A DNA stretch of 64,000 nucleotides from Thalassotalea loyana (GCF_030161435.1 NZ_BSSV01000001.1:186001-250000), one strand, 5' to 3'. Shown: positions 1-9,626, numbered from the stretch's first letter. Program-made: numbers and translations. The notes: generated by a model not told the origin, from the sequence alone.

Positions 1-1155
1 AAACAACACATCGAAACACAAGCTGCGCGCGGTGGTATAAATATTGATAAGCACCATGGGGCAGTGGTTGCACCGTTACATTTATCCAGTACGTACTCAT
101 TAAAAGGCTTTAATGAAAAGCGTGACTTCGATTATTCACGCACAGGAAACCCTACACGTGCGACATTTGGTCAAACAGTAGCTGAACTTGAAGAAGGCTC
201 GACTGGTATCGTGACGAGTACAGGCATGTCTGCCGTTCATTTATTACTTCAACTTGTCAATGTTGGCGATAAGGTGCTCATTCCTCATGATTGTTACGGT
301 GGAAGCTATCGCTTGTTTTCATTTTTGGCAAAGAAAGGCAATTTTGAATTAATTGTAGTCGACCAAAGCGATGATCTGGCGCTTGAGCAAGGTTTGTCGC
401 AACAACCTAAATTAGTGTTAATTGAAACCCCAAGCAATCCGCTATTACGCATTGTCGATATCAAAAAAATTGCTTCACAAGCAAAGGCTAAAGGTGCACT
501 TGTTGCGGTAGACAATACTTTTTTGTCGCCTGTTATTCAAAAGCCCCTATTACTGGGGGCGGATATTGTGTTCCACTCAACAACGAAATATTTAAATGGG
601 CATAGTGATATTGTTGGCGGCGTGTTGGTGACCAAAGATGAGTCACTTGGCGAAGAGTTGGCATGGTGGGCGAACTGTATCGGTATTACTGGATCTCCAT
701 TTGACAGTTATTTAGCGTTACGAGGTCTGAAAACATTACCTTTGCGCATTGCTCAACACCAAGAAAATGCCAAGGCTGTTGCACAATTTTTGGCAACTCA
801 CTCTGCCATTGAAACTGTTTATTTTCCCGGCCTTGAAGATCACCCTCAGCATGACTTAGCAAAACAACAACAAAACGGCTTTGGCGCAATGTTAAGTTTT
901 GAATTAAAAGGTGGTGTCGATGCTGTTAAGGCACTGTTTGCTAATGTTTCCTTGTTTACTTTAGCGCAATCGTTAGGTGGCGTTGAAAGCCTAATTAGCC
1001 ATCCATCAACAATGACGCATGCTGGCATGGACATTGAGGCGCAAAAAGCAGCTGGAATAAGCCAATCTTTAGTAAGAATTTCCGTCGGTATTGAACATAT
1101 TGATGATATTATTGCAGATCTGTCACATGCGTTAGCATGTAGTCAACAAGCCTAA
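1..1155 (+). CDS. metB: Cystathionine gamma-synthase (5' end cut by window edge)
   Basis: PLP enzyme of methionine biosynthesis that joins O-succinyl- (or O-acetyl-) homoserine and cysteine to form cystathionine in the cytoplasm. The frame is open from base 1 and already reads conserved N-terminal sequence (AARGGINIDKHHGAVVAPLH), so the start codon lies just left of the window. The internal GTG at 64 is not the start. The PLP-lysine motif HSTTKYLNGHSD is present, with Lys near residue 196 of the visible part, as are SRTGNPTR and the C-terminal SLGGVESLISHPSTMTHAG typical of the Cys/Met metabolism PLP family. It lies 35 bp upstream of metL, the usual metBL arrangement, so the two are probably cotranscribed. 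The MetJ operator, if any, would be outside the window. Family membership is certain. MetB rather than MetC or MetZ rests mainly on the metL neighbour. Confidence 0.93.
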   Translation, partial: KQHIETQAARGGINIDKHHGAVVAPLHLSSTYSLKGFNEKRDFDYSRTGNPTRATFGQTVAELEEGSTGIVTSTGMSAVHLLLQLVNVGDKVLIPHDCYGGSYRLFSFLAKKGNFELIVVDQSDDLALEQGLSQQPKLVLIETPSNPLLRIVDIKKIASQAKAKGALVAVDNTFLSPVIQKPLLLGADIVFHSTTKYLNGHSDIVGGVLVTKDESLGEELAWWANCIGITGSPFDSYLALRGLKTLPLRIAQHQENAKAVAQFLATHSAIETVYFPGLEDHPQHDLAKQQQNGFGAMLSFELKGGVDAVKALFANVSLFTLAQSLGGVESLISHPSTMTHAGMDIEAQKAAGISQSLVRISVGIEHIDDIIADLSHALACSQQA

Positions 1156-1190
1156 TTAAATTCAATAACCGATTTATTAGTTGAAAAAAC

Positions 1191-3629
1191 ATGACCATTG
1201 AAAACCTAATTAAACACTCAAATGCTAAACCTGGGAAGCTCGCAGTAAACGTCCATAAATTTGGTGGTAGTAGTCTAGCAACGAGTGAGTGTATTGAGCG
1301 TGTTATTGATATTATTTGTCGTCATTGTCAGATTAACGATATCGTTGTGGTGTCTGCCAATGGCGGTGTTACTGATCAGCTTTTTACCCTTTGTCAGTTA
1401 GCAAAAGATGATTTAAGCGTTGAGGAACCTCTTGAGAGTTTGCAATTTCAATTACAAGGGCTGATTGCACAATTACTCAATGAACAAAATAGTGCCTACT
1501 TAACTCAACAATTACATGATGATTTTCAATTGTTGTCCTCTTGGCTCGCTACTGACGTTAAGTCTCATCGTAATGATATTTTAGCGTTCGGTGAAATATG
1601 GTCTGCTAGGTTATTGTCTGCCGTTCTAAATGAACGAATCTGCCCAAGTCATGCCGTTGATGCACGTGATTTCATTCAAATTCAATCAGAACAAAACACA
1701 GCGGTAAATTATGACATTAGCCGAAATCAATTTGAGCAGATAAAACAAGCTCATCAACTCACGATAGCGACAGGCTATATTGCAAGAGACCTTGAAGGGC
1801 GCTCATGTACACTAGGTCGCAACGGTTCCGATTATTCTGCGACTATAATGGCTGCGCTCACAGGGGCTGCGAATGTTACCTTGTGGACTGATGTTGACGG
1901 AATATATAGCGCTGATCCTCGTATAGTGCCAGCTGCTAGAAAACTACATAGGCTTCCTAATGGTGTTGCCAGAGAGTTAGGTCGTCTGGGTAACCCAGTT
2001 TTACATGTAAACACATTAAAGCCGCTTGATGAGCATGCCACTCATTTGCATGTGGCAAGCTCATTTGACAGTGAAACCAGTGGAACCGAAATAGGCAAAT
2101 TTGGTTTTCTTGCCAAACAAGAACTTTCAGTGACTTATTCTAATGACGTGCTGTTGGTTTCTAGTGAGCAATTGAACTCGATGACATTAAGTGAAGCAAC
2201 GGAACGCTTTTCACCGATTTGCTTTGATGAAAGAAATGCGTTGATGGTCATTAAGCAAGAGCAACAAAAGACCGTCAGCCAATGGTTTGCAAGCAAAGTA
2301 GGTGAAGTCACCTTTAAACCTGTCGCAATTATTGCTGCGGTAGGACACAAAGTTGCATCGAGAGGTGACGTAAAGGCAAGATTTAAGCGCGCATTAGAAA
2401 ATACTAAGACCTTAGATATTGTATCTTCGACATCAGAACATAGCATTATTAGCGTACTGCCTGACACATGTAGTCCAGAACTGACGAATTTGGTTCATCA
2501 TGAGATGACGAAAGACGCTAAACATATTGGCGTTATTGTCGCTGGTTTAGGTAATATTGGTGAGCGGTTCTTAGAGATTTTACCTGCTCAGATCAAGAAC
2601 CAATCCGTGTTAGAAAATGTGCATTTAGTTGGGTTACTGAGTTCACAAAAAGCATTGATTAACACCGATGGAATCAACCCAAAACATGCGTTGGTCCAAT
2701 TTGAAAAGCAGGCGAAAGACTACGATGAAGAACAGTTACTTACCTGGTTAAAAAGTCACCCCTATGATGAACTTATTGTCATTGATATTACGCCAAGTGA
2801 ACGTTTTAGTTTGCTCTACCGTGAGTTTTTCAAAGAAGGGATTCATGTGATTGGTGCAAACAAATGGGCTGCATCGAGTTCTACGGAATACTTCAACGGT
2901 CTCACGGCCTTGGCTGCACAAAATGGTAGTGTGTGGCTGGGTAACACTACCGTTGGTGCCGGCCTGCCAGTAAATTTTGCGATTAATGATTTACGTCGAA
3001 GTGGAGATGAAATAGGCGCCATTTCAGGTATCTTTTCTGGCACCTTGTCCTGGCTTTTCGAACAATATGACGGAAGCCAACCGTTCTCGAAATTACTTTT
3101 AAGTGCACTTGAGCAAGGCTTAGCTGAGCCAGATCCAAGAGAGGACCTATCGGGTCGAGATGTTCAGCGTAAGTTGCTGATTTTAGCACGATTAGCTGGT
3201 TTTACGTTGTCGTTGGAAGATATCGAGTGTCAGTCACTGGTACCCGAAAATTTAAGCCACTTGTCGACACAAGAGTTTCTGGCGCAAGCGGATGAATTAG
3301 ATCAACCTTTTGCCGAGGAGCTCGAGCGCGCAAAAGAACAAAATAATTGTCTTCGTTATATTGCTAAATTTACCATTGAAGATGGTAAGTTGAATGCTAA
3401 AGTCGGCCTAGCGTTTGTTGACCTCGAGGATGCTTTTGCCAACCTGAATCCTTGTGACAATATTTTTAAGGTAGAAAGTCAGTGGTATCAAACGAATCCA
3501 CTAATCATACAAGGACCTGGTGCAGGTAGGGATGTTACCGCAGGTGGGATACACTCAGATCTTGTGGCAATTTGTGAACAACTCTCGACTAAGCAGCATC
3601 AAGTAAAAATTAAGGGTATTAACGAATAA
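1191..3629 (+). CDS. metL: Bifunctional aspartokinase II / homoserine dehydrogenase II
   Basis: Catalyses the first and third steps of the aspartate pathway towards methionine: aspartate to aspartyl-phosphate, and aspartate semialdehyde to homoserine. The 812-residue length fits MetL/ThrA fusions. The N-terminal kinase domain shows VHKFGGSSLA (about residue 21), GRNGSDYSA and WTDVDGIYSADPR. A regulatory middle section follows. The dehydrogenase begins near residue 450 with the nucleotide-binding GVIVAGLGNIGERF and continues with GANKWAASS and GPGAGRDVTAGG near the C terminus. It is called MetL rather than ThrA because it follows metB and no thrBC is nearby. The ATG at 1191 lies after an A-rich stretch without a strong ribosome site, which suggests coupling to metB. 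No frameshift or missing motif was seen. Confidence 0.93.
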   Translation: MTIENLIKHSNAKPGKLAVNVHKFGGSSLATSECIERVIDIICRHCQINDIVVVSANGGVTDQLFTLCQLAKDDLSVEEPLESLQFQLQGLIAQLLNEQNSAYLTQQLHDDFQLLSSWLATDVKSHRNDILAFGEIWSARLLSAVLNERICPSHAVDARDFIQIQSEQNTAVNYDISRNQFEQIKQAHQLTIATGYIARDLEGRSCTLGRNGSDYSATIMAALTGAANVTLWTDVDGIYSADPRIVPAARKLHRLPNGVARELGRLGNPVLHVNTLKPLDEHATHLHVASSFDSETSGTEIGKFGFLAKQELSVTYSNDVLLVSSEQLNSMTLSEATERFSPICFDERNALMVIKQEQQKTVSQWFASKVGEVTFKPVAIIAAVGHKVASRGDVKARFKRALENTKTLDIVSSTSEHSIISVLPDTCSPELTNLVHHEMTKDAKHIGVIVAGLGNIGERFLEILPAQIKNQSVLENVHLVGLLSSQKALINTDGINPKHALVQFEKQAKDYDEEQLLTWLKSHPYDELIVIDITPSERFSLLYREFFKEGIHVIGANKWAASSSTEYFNGLTALAAQNGSVWLGNTTVGAGLPVNFAINDLRRSGDEIGAISGIFSGTLSWLFEQYDGSQPFSKLLLSALEQGLAEPDPREDLSGRDVQRKLLILARLAGFTLSLEDIECQSLVPENLSHLSTQEFLAQADELDQPFAEELERAKEQNNCLRYIAKFTIEDGKLNAKVGLAFVDLEDAFANLNPCDNIFKVESQWYQTNPLIIQGPGAGRDVTAGGIHSDLVAICEQLSTKQHQVKIKGINE

Positions 3630-3690
3630 CCAATTAGCAGCTAACGCGATGCGATCTAAAAGTCGTGTGTTTCTTACATCAATTTTATGA

Positions 3691-3724
3691 CCTTGTTGCT
3701 TATCAAATTTGTTAAGTAACAAGG
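3691..3724 (+). terminator. Possible terminator downstream of metL
   Basis: CCTTGTTGCTTA (3691-3702) and TAAGTAACAAGG (3713-3724) form a 12-bp stem with one mismatch and a 10-nt loop, about 60 bp after the metL stop. There is no clean U-tract after it, so it may be a weak terminator or an mRNA 3' stabiliser. Confidence 0.4.
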
Positions 3725-3816
3725 TGTAATAATTCACAGGAATAGCTTGTTATTGTTGGGTTTATTAACTAGCATTTTTGTATAAATTCAAAAATTTATG
3801 CTAATTGACATTTTTA

Positions 3817-5307
3817 ATGGTAAAGCAAGTACTCCAAGATTTAATCATCACAACCCAGATCAAACGATTGCTAAACAAAATATATGGTTTAGGGCCTAGT
3901 GATGATTCCATTCTTAAACGAGCGATTGATTTTTACGATCAACAGCCAGCACGAGAGAGCCAGCTCCTTGAGCTCGAAGATAACGTCATCGAACAAAAAG
4001 CTAAGCTTGAAGCTGCTGTTACGAGTAAAGTCAAAAATCGACAAAATGCGTTCGAACATGCCCAATTGCAATTGGAAGAGCTTAAACAAGAATTGGACGC
4101 AGAACGGTTTGATAGGCATCGACATTTTCTTGAAATAGCGAGAGAAGTGATTAGTTTAACTGAAGGGGATAATCACGAAGATACGATCAGAAAATCCTCT
4201 TTATTGCTTGGGACTATTCAACTATTAAGCCCGACCGAAGGGAGTAAAATCGCTGAATTGAATGAGAAGCACAAGCCGTTATATAAAGCAGTACTGTCAT
4301 TGCGATTACTTGATGAATTATTGGCACAGGAACAGCTTGCTGACGAATTTATCAATAATTATTTAATCGATATTCCGGCAGAGCAATACCACGAATTCCA
4401 GAGTATCAACCCAGAAGCATATGAATATTTCTGTGAGCAAGTGAAGATCAGTGTAGTAACCGCCGCACTTGCACAAGACATTGGAAACTTTCACCCTGAA
4501 GCTAGACTGATACTTTGTGGAGAAAGTGGTAAAGAAAGTCCATATCGCATGCTAGAGATGGAACAGCGAAAAGCGTTATTGCAAGTTTCTTTTCGTGAAA
4601 CGATGAAATATGTCAATGAAGGTTTAGGAACGCTGAACTATATTGGCAATTCTAAAGAAGATCGTGACCGCTTTGTTAGGGACGAAAAAGCCAAGTTATT
4701 GTTTGTCAAAAAATTACTGAAAAGAGCGGTGAACCCGCAACAAAGTATTGGCAATGTTTTAAAAGTACCACAAATCTACACATCGATAGTGCTATCGACA
4801 AAAGATAGTTACAACTACAAAGTATTACCTAAAGTGTTCAGTGTATTAAATACCAATGCTGAAAGAGGAGCGTGTCATCAAAGAGTCGTTGATAGCTTTT
4901 ATAAAGTTGTTGGTATGTTTCCACAAGGATATGGTGTCACTTATATTCCTAAAGCGTCAGACGGTAACTATATGGAAAGCTATGAATACTCTATTGTCTG
5001 CTCTTTATATCCCGAAAACCCAGAAGAGCCTATTTGTCGACCGGCGACAAGGGGCTTAACCTTTATCAGCCATGGACAAAATACCGTGATTGATACTGCA
5101 AGTAATTTACATTTTACTGACACCGCGAAACGGTTAGCACGGGTGAGCAAGAAGCGCTTACTCGAGATTTTAGAGGTGATTTCCTCTAACTATGAGGAGC
5201 GTAAGGAGCTTGATGTGCTTCCTCGGTGCTGGTATCCCAACGATTATTTTTCAATAAAAAACAACCAAAAACTATGGAATCGTTCTGTTTATGAACAAGA
5301 GCGATAA
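3817..5307 (+). CDS. Degenerate HD-GYP/HDOD-like protein with N-terminal coiled coil
   Basis: A 496-residue protein with no signal peptide and no membrane segment, so probably cytoplasmic. I do not recognise a named family. Residues about 45-115 are charged and Glu/Lys-rich and look like a coiled coil. The middle contains VVTAALAQDIGNFHP (about 213-227), which matches the HD-GYP hallmark 'ALLHDIGK' except that the metal-binding His is replaced by Gln. Near residues 357-410 the pattern VVDSFYKVVGMFPQGYGV followed by PENPEEPICRPATRG resembles the segment that follows HD-GYP catalytic cores. The canonical GYP and metal-ligand motifs are not seen. I infer a catalytically dead HD-family regulator, possibly a c-di-GMP or scaffold protein. 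The ATG at 3817 is preferred to an in-frame TTG at 3805. It stands alone between metL and the arg operator. Function is unknown; existence of the gene is secure. Confidence 0.75.
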   Translation: MVKQVLQDLIITTQIKRLLNKIYGLGPSDDSILKRAIDFYDQQPARESQLLELEDNVIEQKAKLEAAVTSKVKNRQNAFEHAQLQLEELKQELDAERFDRHRHFLEIAREVISLTEGDNHEDTIRKSSLLLGTIQLLSPTEGSKIAELNEKHKPLYKAVLSLRLLDELLAQEQLADEFINNYLIDIPAEQYHEFQSINPEAYEYFCEQVKISVVTAALAQDIGNFHPEARLILCGESGKESPYRMLEMEQRKALLQVSFRETMKYVNEGLGTLNYIGNSKEDRDRFVRDEKAKLLFVKKLLKRAVNPQQSIGNVLKVPQIYTSIVLSTKDSYNYKVLPKVFSVLNTNAERGACHQRVVDSFYKVVGMFPQGYGVTYIPKASDGNYMESYEYSIVCSLYPENPEEPICRPATRGLTFISHGQNTVIDTASNLHFTDTAKRLARVSKKRLLEILEVISSNYEERKELDVLPRCWYPNDYFSIKNNQKLWNRSVYEQER

Positions 5308-5323
5308 CTAATAATACCTTTTT

Positions 5324-5362
5324 AATAAATAATTATTCATTTTTATTGCATTTATATTTTGT
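5324..5362 (+). promoter_or_regulatory. Paired ARG boxes (ArgR operator) upstream of argC
   Basis: Box 1 (5324-5341, AATAAATAATTATTCATT) differs from the ArgR consensus WNTGAATWWWWATTCANW at one position. After exactly 3 bp, box 2 (5345-5362, ATTGCATTTATATTTTGT) matches with three mismatches. Two 18-bp boxes with a 3-bp spacer is the classical hexameric ArgR operator layout, and it sits about 190 bp before the argC start. This implies arginine-dependent repression of argCBFGH(A)A. The match was scored by eye, not with a matrix. Confidence 0.8.
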
Positions 5363-5547
5363 AATTGTTATCTTCACCCTAAATATTACATAGCCATGTT
5401 TTTAGGTAGATAAAATGCACACACTAAAACTTCGACGATAAGTCTTATTTCATGTTGTTTATGCGTAATACGCAATTCGCGTATAAGCGCACTGTCGTTT
5501 TCTTGTTTGAATTTTTTAGTGAATAAAATTGCATTTTAGAGGTTTTC

Positions 5548-6588
5548 GTGAAAAAAGTAGCAATAATTGGTGCTAGTGGTTATGTCGGTGCTGAGTTAGC
5601 AGGGTTGTTAGCTCAACACTCAAAAGTTTCGATTGAACATTTAGTGATATCGGAAAACAGTACTTCCTATGGAAAACACTTTGCGGACTTACATGCTCGC
5701 TGGCAGGGGGTTATCGATGTACCTCTGCTCACTTTTTCAACGCAATGGTTTGAACAGTACGGAAGTCAATTAGACGCAGTTTTCTTTGCGACACCACATG
5801 AATTTAGTGCGCAATGGGCGACTAAATTCGTCGAATGTGGCGTTAAAGTCTTTGATCTTTCTGGAGGCTTTCGTTTAAAAGATATTTCTGCGTACAGTCA
5901 ATACTACGGGTTTGATCATCAATACCCCTCTTCTGTAGCACAAGCTGTTTATGGATTGGCAGAATTCAATGCCAATGCGATAGAAAGAGCTTCTTTAATT
6001 GCTGTGCCTGGGTGCTATCCAACAGCAAGTCTTTTGGCAATAAAACCATTAGTAAATGCTCATTTAATTGACGAACAACAACTTGTCGTAATCAATGGCA
6101 TCAGCGGTGTGAGTGGTGCAGGTCGAAATGCAAACTTAGCGACAAGTTTTAATGAGGTTAGCCTTAAGCCATATAACATTCTTCAGCACAGACACCAGCC
6201 AGAAATTTCTCAAGAAGCAGGCTGTCAAGTCATCTTTAATCCGCATTTGGCGCCTTTTAAACGTGGATTACTATCAACAGTGACCATGTCTTTAAAAGCA
6301 GGTGTTACCAAAAGTGATGTTAAACAAGCGTTGACCAACGCATACAGCAATGCGCCGTTGATTAGGTTGAAAAACAACTGGCCCCAAATTGATCATGTTG
6401 CTCATACCCCATTTGCAGATATTTATTTTGAAGTTGATGAGAAAAACCAAGTAGCAGTTATTAGTTGTGCGATTGATAACTTATTGAAAGGTGCGGCATC
6501 TCAAGCTGTTCAGTGTTTTAATTTAAGCTATGGCCTACCTGTGCAATTACACCTATTACCTAGCCAAGTCACTTTAGGAGAAGGCTAA
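5548..6588 (+). CDS. argC: N-acetyl-gamma-glutamyl-phosphate reductase
   Basis: Third step of arginine synthesis: NADPH-dependent reduction of N-acetylglutamyl phosphate to the semialdehyde. Its 346 residues are normal for the family. The NADP-binding motif GASGYVGAEL is at residues 8-17, the catalytic cysteine is C156 in AVPGCYPTAS, and HRHQPEI is present in the C-terminal half. The start is GTG at 5548, preceded by an AGAGG ribosome site. It is the first gene of the arg operon, downstream of the paired ARG boxes and a leader of about 185 nt. It overlaps argB by one base (TAATG), so the two are translationally coupled. The transcription start was not identified. Confidence 0.96.
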   Translation: MKKVAIIGASGYVGAELAGLLAQHSKVSIEHLVISENSTSYGKHFADLHARWQGVIDVPLLTFSTQWFEQYGSQLDAVFFATPHEFSAQWATKFVECGVKVFDLSGGFRLKDISAYSQYYGFDHQYPSSVAQAVYGLAEFNANAIERASLIAVPGCYPTASLLAIKPLVNAHLIDEQQLVVINGISGVSGAGRNANLATSFNEVSLKPYNILQHRHQPEISQEAGCQVIFNPHLAPFKRGLLSTVTMSLKAGVTKSDVKQALTNAYSNAPLIRLKNNWPQIDHVAHTPFADIYFEVDEKNQVAVISCAIDNLLKGAASQAVQCFNLSYGLPVQLHLLPSQVTLGEG

Positions 6589-7361
6589 TGAAAAAACCTT
6601 TAGTCATTAAAGTCGGTGGTGCGATCTTAACAAATGAGGATGCGTTGACATCTTTGTTTGGCGTGATCAAACAAGCAAAAGATCAGCAGATCGTTTTAGT
6701 TCATGGTGGTGGTTATGTGGTGGACAACATGTTATGCCAAGCAGGATATAGCACAAAGAAAATAGATGGCCTGAGGGTTACACCTAAAAAGCAAATTCCG
6801 ACCATTACTGGTGCACTTGCTGGCTATGTTAACAAAACGCTGGTGGCAAAGGCCTCGCAACAACAGTTATCTGCGGTTGGCTTGTCATTAGCTGACGGCC
6901 AAATGACAAGCTGTACACTAGCTAATCCAAAACTTGAAGCGGTAGGTCAGGTAGCCCCTAACTCAAGCCAGTTATTAGATACACTATTAAAGTCAAAATG
7001 TTTGCCGATTATTTCATCAATAGGTGCGTTAGAAGATGGTCAACTTGTTAACGTGAATGCAGATGACGCGGCTGTTGTTATCTGCCAATTGTTGAATGCT
7101 CAATTATTACTGTTAACTGATGTTAATGGTGTTAAAGGCGCCGATGGTGAGTATCTTTCGGCATTAACTCAATCTCAAGCCAATCAACTGATAGAGCAAG
7201 GTGTTATTGCTGGGGGCATGACGGCCAAAGTTAACGCCGCTTTTGAGGCTGCCAATCATTTACGACGAAGTATCGCGGTTGCTAGTTGGCAATCGCCCGA
7301 GCAAATTTTATCGCTCGTTGCTGGACAATCTGTAGGTACAAAAATCCAACCTAACAGCTAG
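6588..7361 (+). CDS. argB: Acetylglutamate kinase
   Basis: Second step of arginine synthesis: ATP-dependent phosphorylation of N-acetylglutamate. The 257-residue amino-acid-kinase fold shows KVGGAILTNED at the N terminus, VHGGGYVVD in the glycine-rich loop, VNADDAAV, and a C-terminal VIAGGMTAKV. The length matches the short, E. coli-like, arginine-insensitive class, and it lacks the N-terminal helix seen in arginine-inhibited forms. Feedback control would therefore fall on the acetylglutamate synthases further down the operon; this is inferred from family knowledge. Its ATG overlaps the argC stop. Confidence 0.96.
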   Translation: MKKPLVIKVGGAILTNEDALTSLFGVIKQAKDQQIVLVHGGGYVVDNMLCQAGYSTKKIDGLRVTPKKQIPTITGALAGYVNKTLVAKASQQQLSAVGLSLADGQMTSCTLANPKLEAVGQVAPNSSQLLDTLLKSKCLPIISSIGALEDGQLVNVNADDAAVVICQLLNAQLLLLTDVNGVKGADGEYLSALTQSQANQLIEQGVIAGGMTAKVNAAFEAANHLRRSIAVASWQSPEQILSLVAGQSVGTKIQPNS

Positions 7362-7412
7362 TCCGTTATTTTCAAACTTTGTCTCAATAATTTAAGAATT
7401 TAAGGAACCAAA

Positions 7413-8327
7413 ATGTCTTTATTACATTTTTTGGCAGATGATCAGCAGTCTCAAAACCAAGTCAACGAGCTAATCGCATTAGCAAAAAATATCAAAGCAA
7501 AGCCAGAGGATTACACACAAGCATTAGCGGGAAAATCCATCGTTATGCTTTTCGAAAAGCCTTCGTTACGCACACATATTAGCTTTGATATTGGTATTCA
7601 AAAACTTGGTGGTCACGCACTCTATATCGGGCAACAAAATGGTCAACTAGGTGAACGCGAGCGTGTCTATGATGTTGCTAAAAATCTCGCTTGTTGGTCA
7701 GACGCTATCGTTGCTCGTGTCTTTGAACATCAGGTATTAGAAGAGCTCTCAACACATTCGGGAATTCCTGTCATTAATGCACTTTGTAACCTGCATCACC
7801 CTTGTCAGGCGTTGGCGGACTATTTAACGGTTGCTGAACACTTTGACGATTTATCTCAAGTGAATTTTGCTTATGTTGGTGACGGTAACAATGTCTCAAA
7901 TTCGTTAATGCTTACGGCTGCTGTACTAGGCATGAATTTTACTATGGCAAGTCCTAAAGGCTTTTCGGGAGAAGCTCAAATCTTTGCAAAAGCACAACAC
8001 ATCGCCGAGAAAACAGGTGCGAATATCAAACTCGTTAGCAACGTTGCAGATCTTGGCCAGCAAGATGTTATTTACACCGATACATGGGTATCGATGGGAG
8101 ATGATGCTAAGAGTGCAAAAATATTAGATAAATTTGCAGCATTCCAGGTCAATCACCAACTCATGAAAGCTTGTGGTGCGAAATTTGTCATGCATTGCCA
8201 ACCTGCACATTTAGGGCAAGAAATTACACAAGAGCTGTTTGACAGTGACTATTCGCTAGCCGATCAACAGGCAGAAAACAGAATGTGGGCACAAAACGCT
8301 GTTTTAGTCACTTTATTTGGCGAATAA
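7413..8327 (+). CDS. argF: Ornithine carbamoyltransferase
   Basis: Transfers the carbamoyl group from carbamoyl phosphate to ornithine to give citrulline. Its 304 residues are usual for an anabolic OTCase. The carbamoyl-phosphate loop is SLRTH (51-55; the commoner form is STRTR), HPCQALAD is at 129-136, the ornithine-side SMG loop is at 227-229, and the family's usual HCLP motif appears as HCQP (261-264). The key Ser, Arg and Thr of the phosphate loop remain, so an active enzyme is likely. Start ATG 7413 has an AAGGA ribosome site. It lies 51 bp after argB and 61 bp before argG. Placing argF between argB and argG, as in several marine gammaproteobacteria, differs from the scattered E. coli arrangement. 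Confidence 0.93.
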   Translation: MSLLHFLADDQQSQNQVNELIALAKNIKAKPEDYTQALAGKSIVMLFEKPSLRTHISFDIGIQKLGGHALYIGQQNGQLGERERVYDVAKNLACWSDAIVARVFEHQVLEELSTHSGIPVINALCNLHHPCQALADYLTVAEHFDDLSQVNFAYVGDGNNVSNSLMLTAAVLGMNFTMASPKGFSGEAQIFAKAQHIAEKTGANIKLVSNVADLGQQDVIYTDTWVSMGDDAKSAKILDKFAAFQVNHQLMKACGAKFVMHCQPAHLGQEITQELFDSDYSLADQQAENRMWAQNAVLVTLFGE

Positions 8328-8388
8328 ACAGCACACTGACAAACAGACAAAGAATTAAACGATATTAAAACGAATTTAGGTAAAGAAA

Positions 8389-9624
8389 ATGGCTTTAGCA
8401 AAAAACAAACAAGTAAAGAAAGTAGTATTAGCGTATTCAGGCGGTTTAGATACGTCAGCAATCATTCCATGGTTAAAAGAAAACTATGATGGATGTGAGG
8501 TTATTGCCTTCTGTGCCGATGTAGGACAAGGCGAAGAAGAGCTTGCTGGAATCGAGGAAAAAGCGCTCGCATCAGGAGCGAGTGAGTGTCATGTTGTTGA
8601 CCTTAAAGAAGCATTTGTAAACGATTATATCTACCCTATTCTAAAAACGGGAGCAGTTTACGAAGGGCAATACCTATTAGGTACATCAATGGCACGTCCT
8701 GTTATCGCAAAAGCACATGTAGAGGTTGCCAAGAAAGTGGGTGCTGATGCACTTTGTCACGGATGTACGGGTAAAGGAAATGATCAAGTGCGCTTTGAAG
8801 CATGTTTTGCTGCTCTAGCTCCTGAACTTACTGTTATTGCACCATGGCGTGAATGGGATATGGTGTCACGTGAAGACCTGCTGGATTACTTAGCAGAGCG
8901 TGATATTCCGTGCTCTGCATCACTAACAAAAATATACTCTCGTGACGCAAATGCTTGGCATATTTCTCATGAAGGTGGCGAGCTGGAAGACCCATGGTGT
9001 CAACCATCAAAAGAAGTTTGGACAATGACCGTGGATCCGTTGGACGCGCCAAATACCCCAGATTATGTGACATTGAGCTTCAATCAGGGCGTGCTAACGC
9101 AAGTAGATGGTAAATCTTTATCACCATTTCAAGCATTGATGTATTTGAATGATAAAGCCGGTGCACACGGTGTAGGTCGTATCGATATTGTTGAGAACCG
9201 TCTCGTCGGTATGAAATCGAGAGGTTGTTATGAAACTCCGGGTGGTACAGTGCTAATGGCCGCCTACAAAGGGTTAGAGAGCTTAATCTTAGATAAAGAG
9301 TCGTTGAAATTTAGAGAGTCAGTTGGCTTAGAGTTTTCACACGTGATTTATGACGGTCGTTGGTTTACACCATTAGCAAAAGCTCAGTTAGCGGCAGCCG
9401 AATCACTATCTGAAAATATTACGGGTGATGTTGTTGTTCAATTATACAAAGGCCAAGCAACAGTAACTCAACGTCAATCGCCAAACAGCCTATACTCAGA
9501 GGCATTCGCTACTTTTGGTGAAGACGACGTTTACGACCAAAAACATGCTGAAGGATTTATTCGTTTATACAGTTTATCAAGTCGCATTGCAGCATTATCG
9601 AAGCAGGCGAAATCGGAGAAATAA
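8389..9624 (+). CDS. argG: Argininosuccinate synthase
   Basis: Condenses citrulline and aspartate with ATP to argininosuccinate. The 411-residue protein opens with the ATP-pyrophosphatase signature [18 protein letters not shown] near residues 12-29. It also has [14 protein letters not shown] and [20 protein letters not shown], both hallmarks of the short ArgG class. The start ATG at 8389 follows an A-rich leader (GGTAAAGAAA). It is separated by only 2 bp from argH(A), so the two are almost certainly cotranscribed. No anomalies were seen. Confidence 0.97.
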   Translation: MALAKNKQVKKVVLAYSGGLDTSAIIPWLKENYDGCEVIAFCADVGQGEEELAGIEEKALASGASECHVVDLKEAFVNDYIYPILKTGAVYEGQYLLGTSMARPVIAKAHVEVAKKVGADALCHGCTGKGNDQVRFEACFAALAPELTVIAPWREWDMVSREDLLDYLAERDIPCSASLTKIYSRDANAWHISHEGGELEDPWCQPSKEVWTMTVDPLDAPNTPDYVTLSFNQGVLTQVDGKSLSPFQALMYLNDKAGAHGVGRIDIVENRLVGMKSRGCYETPGGTVLMAAYKGLESLILDKESLKFRESVGLEFSHVIYDGRWFTPLAKAQLAAAESLSENITGDVVVQLYKGQATVTQRQSPNSLYSEAFATFGEDDVYDQKHAEGFIRLYSLSSRIAALSKQAKSEK

Positions 9625-9626
9625 TT

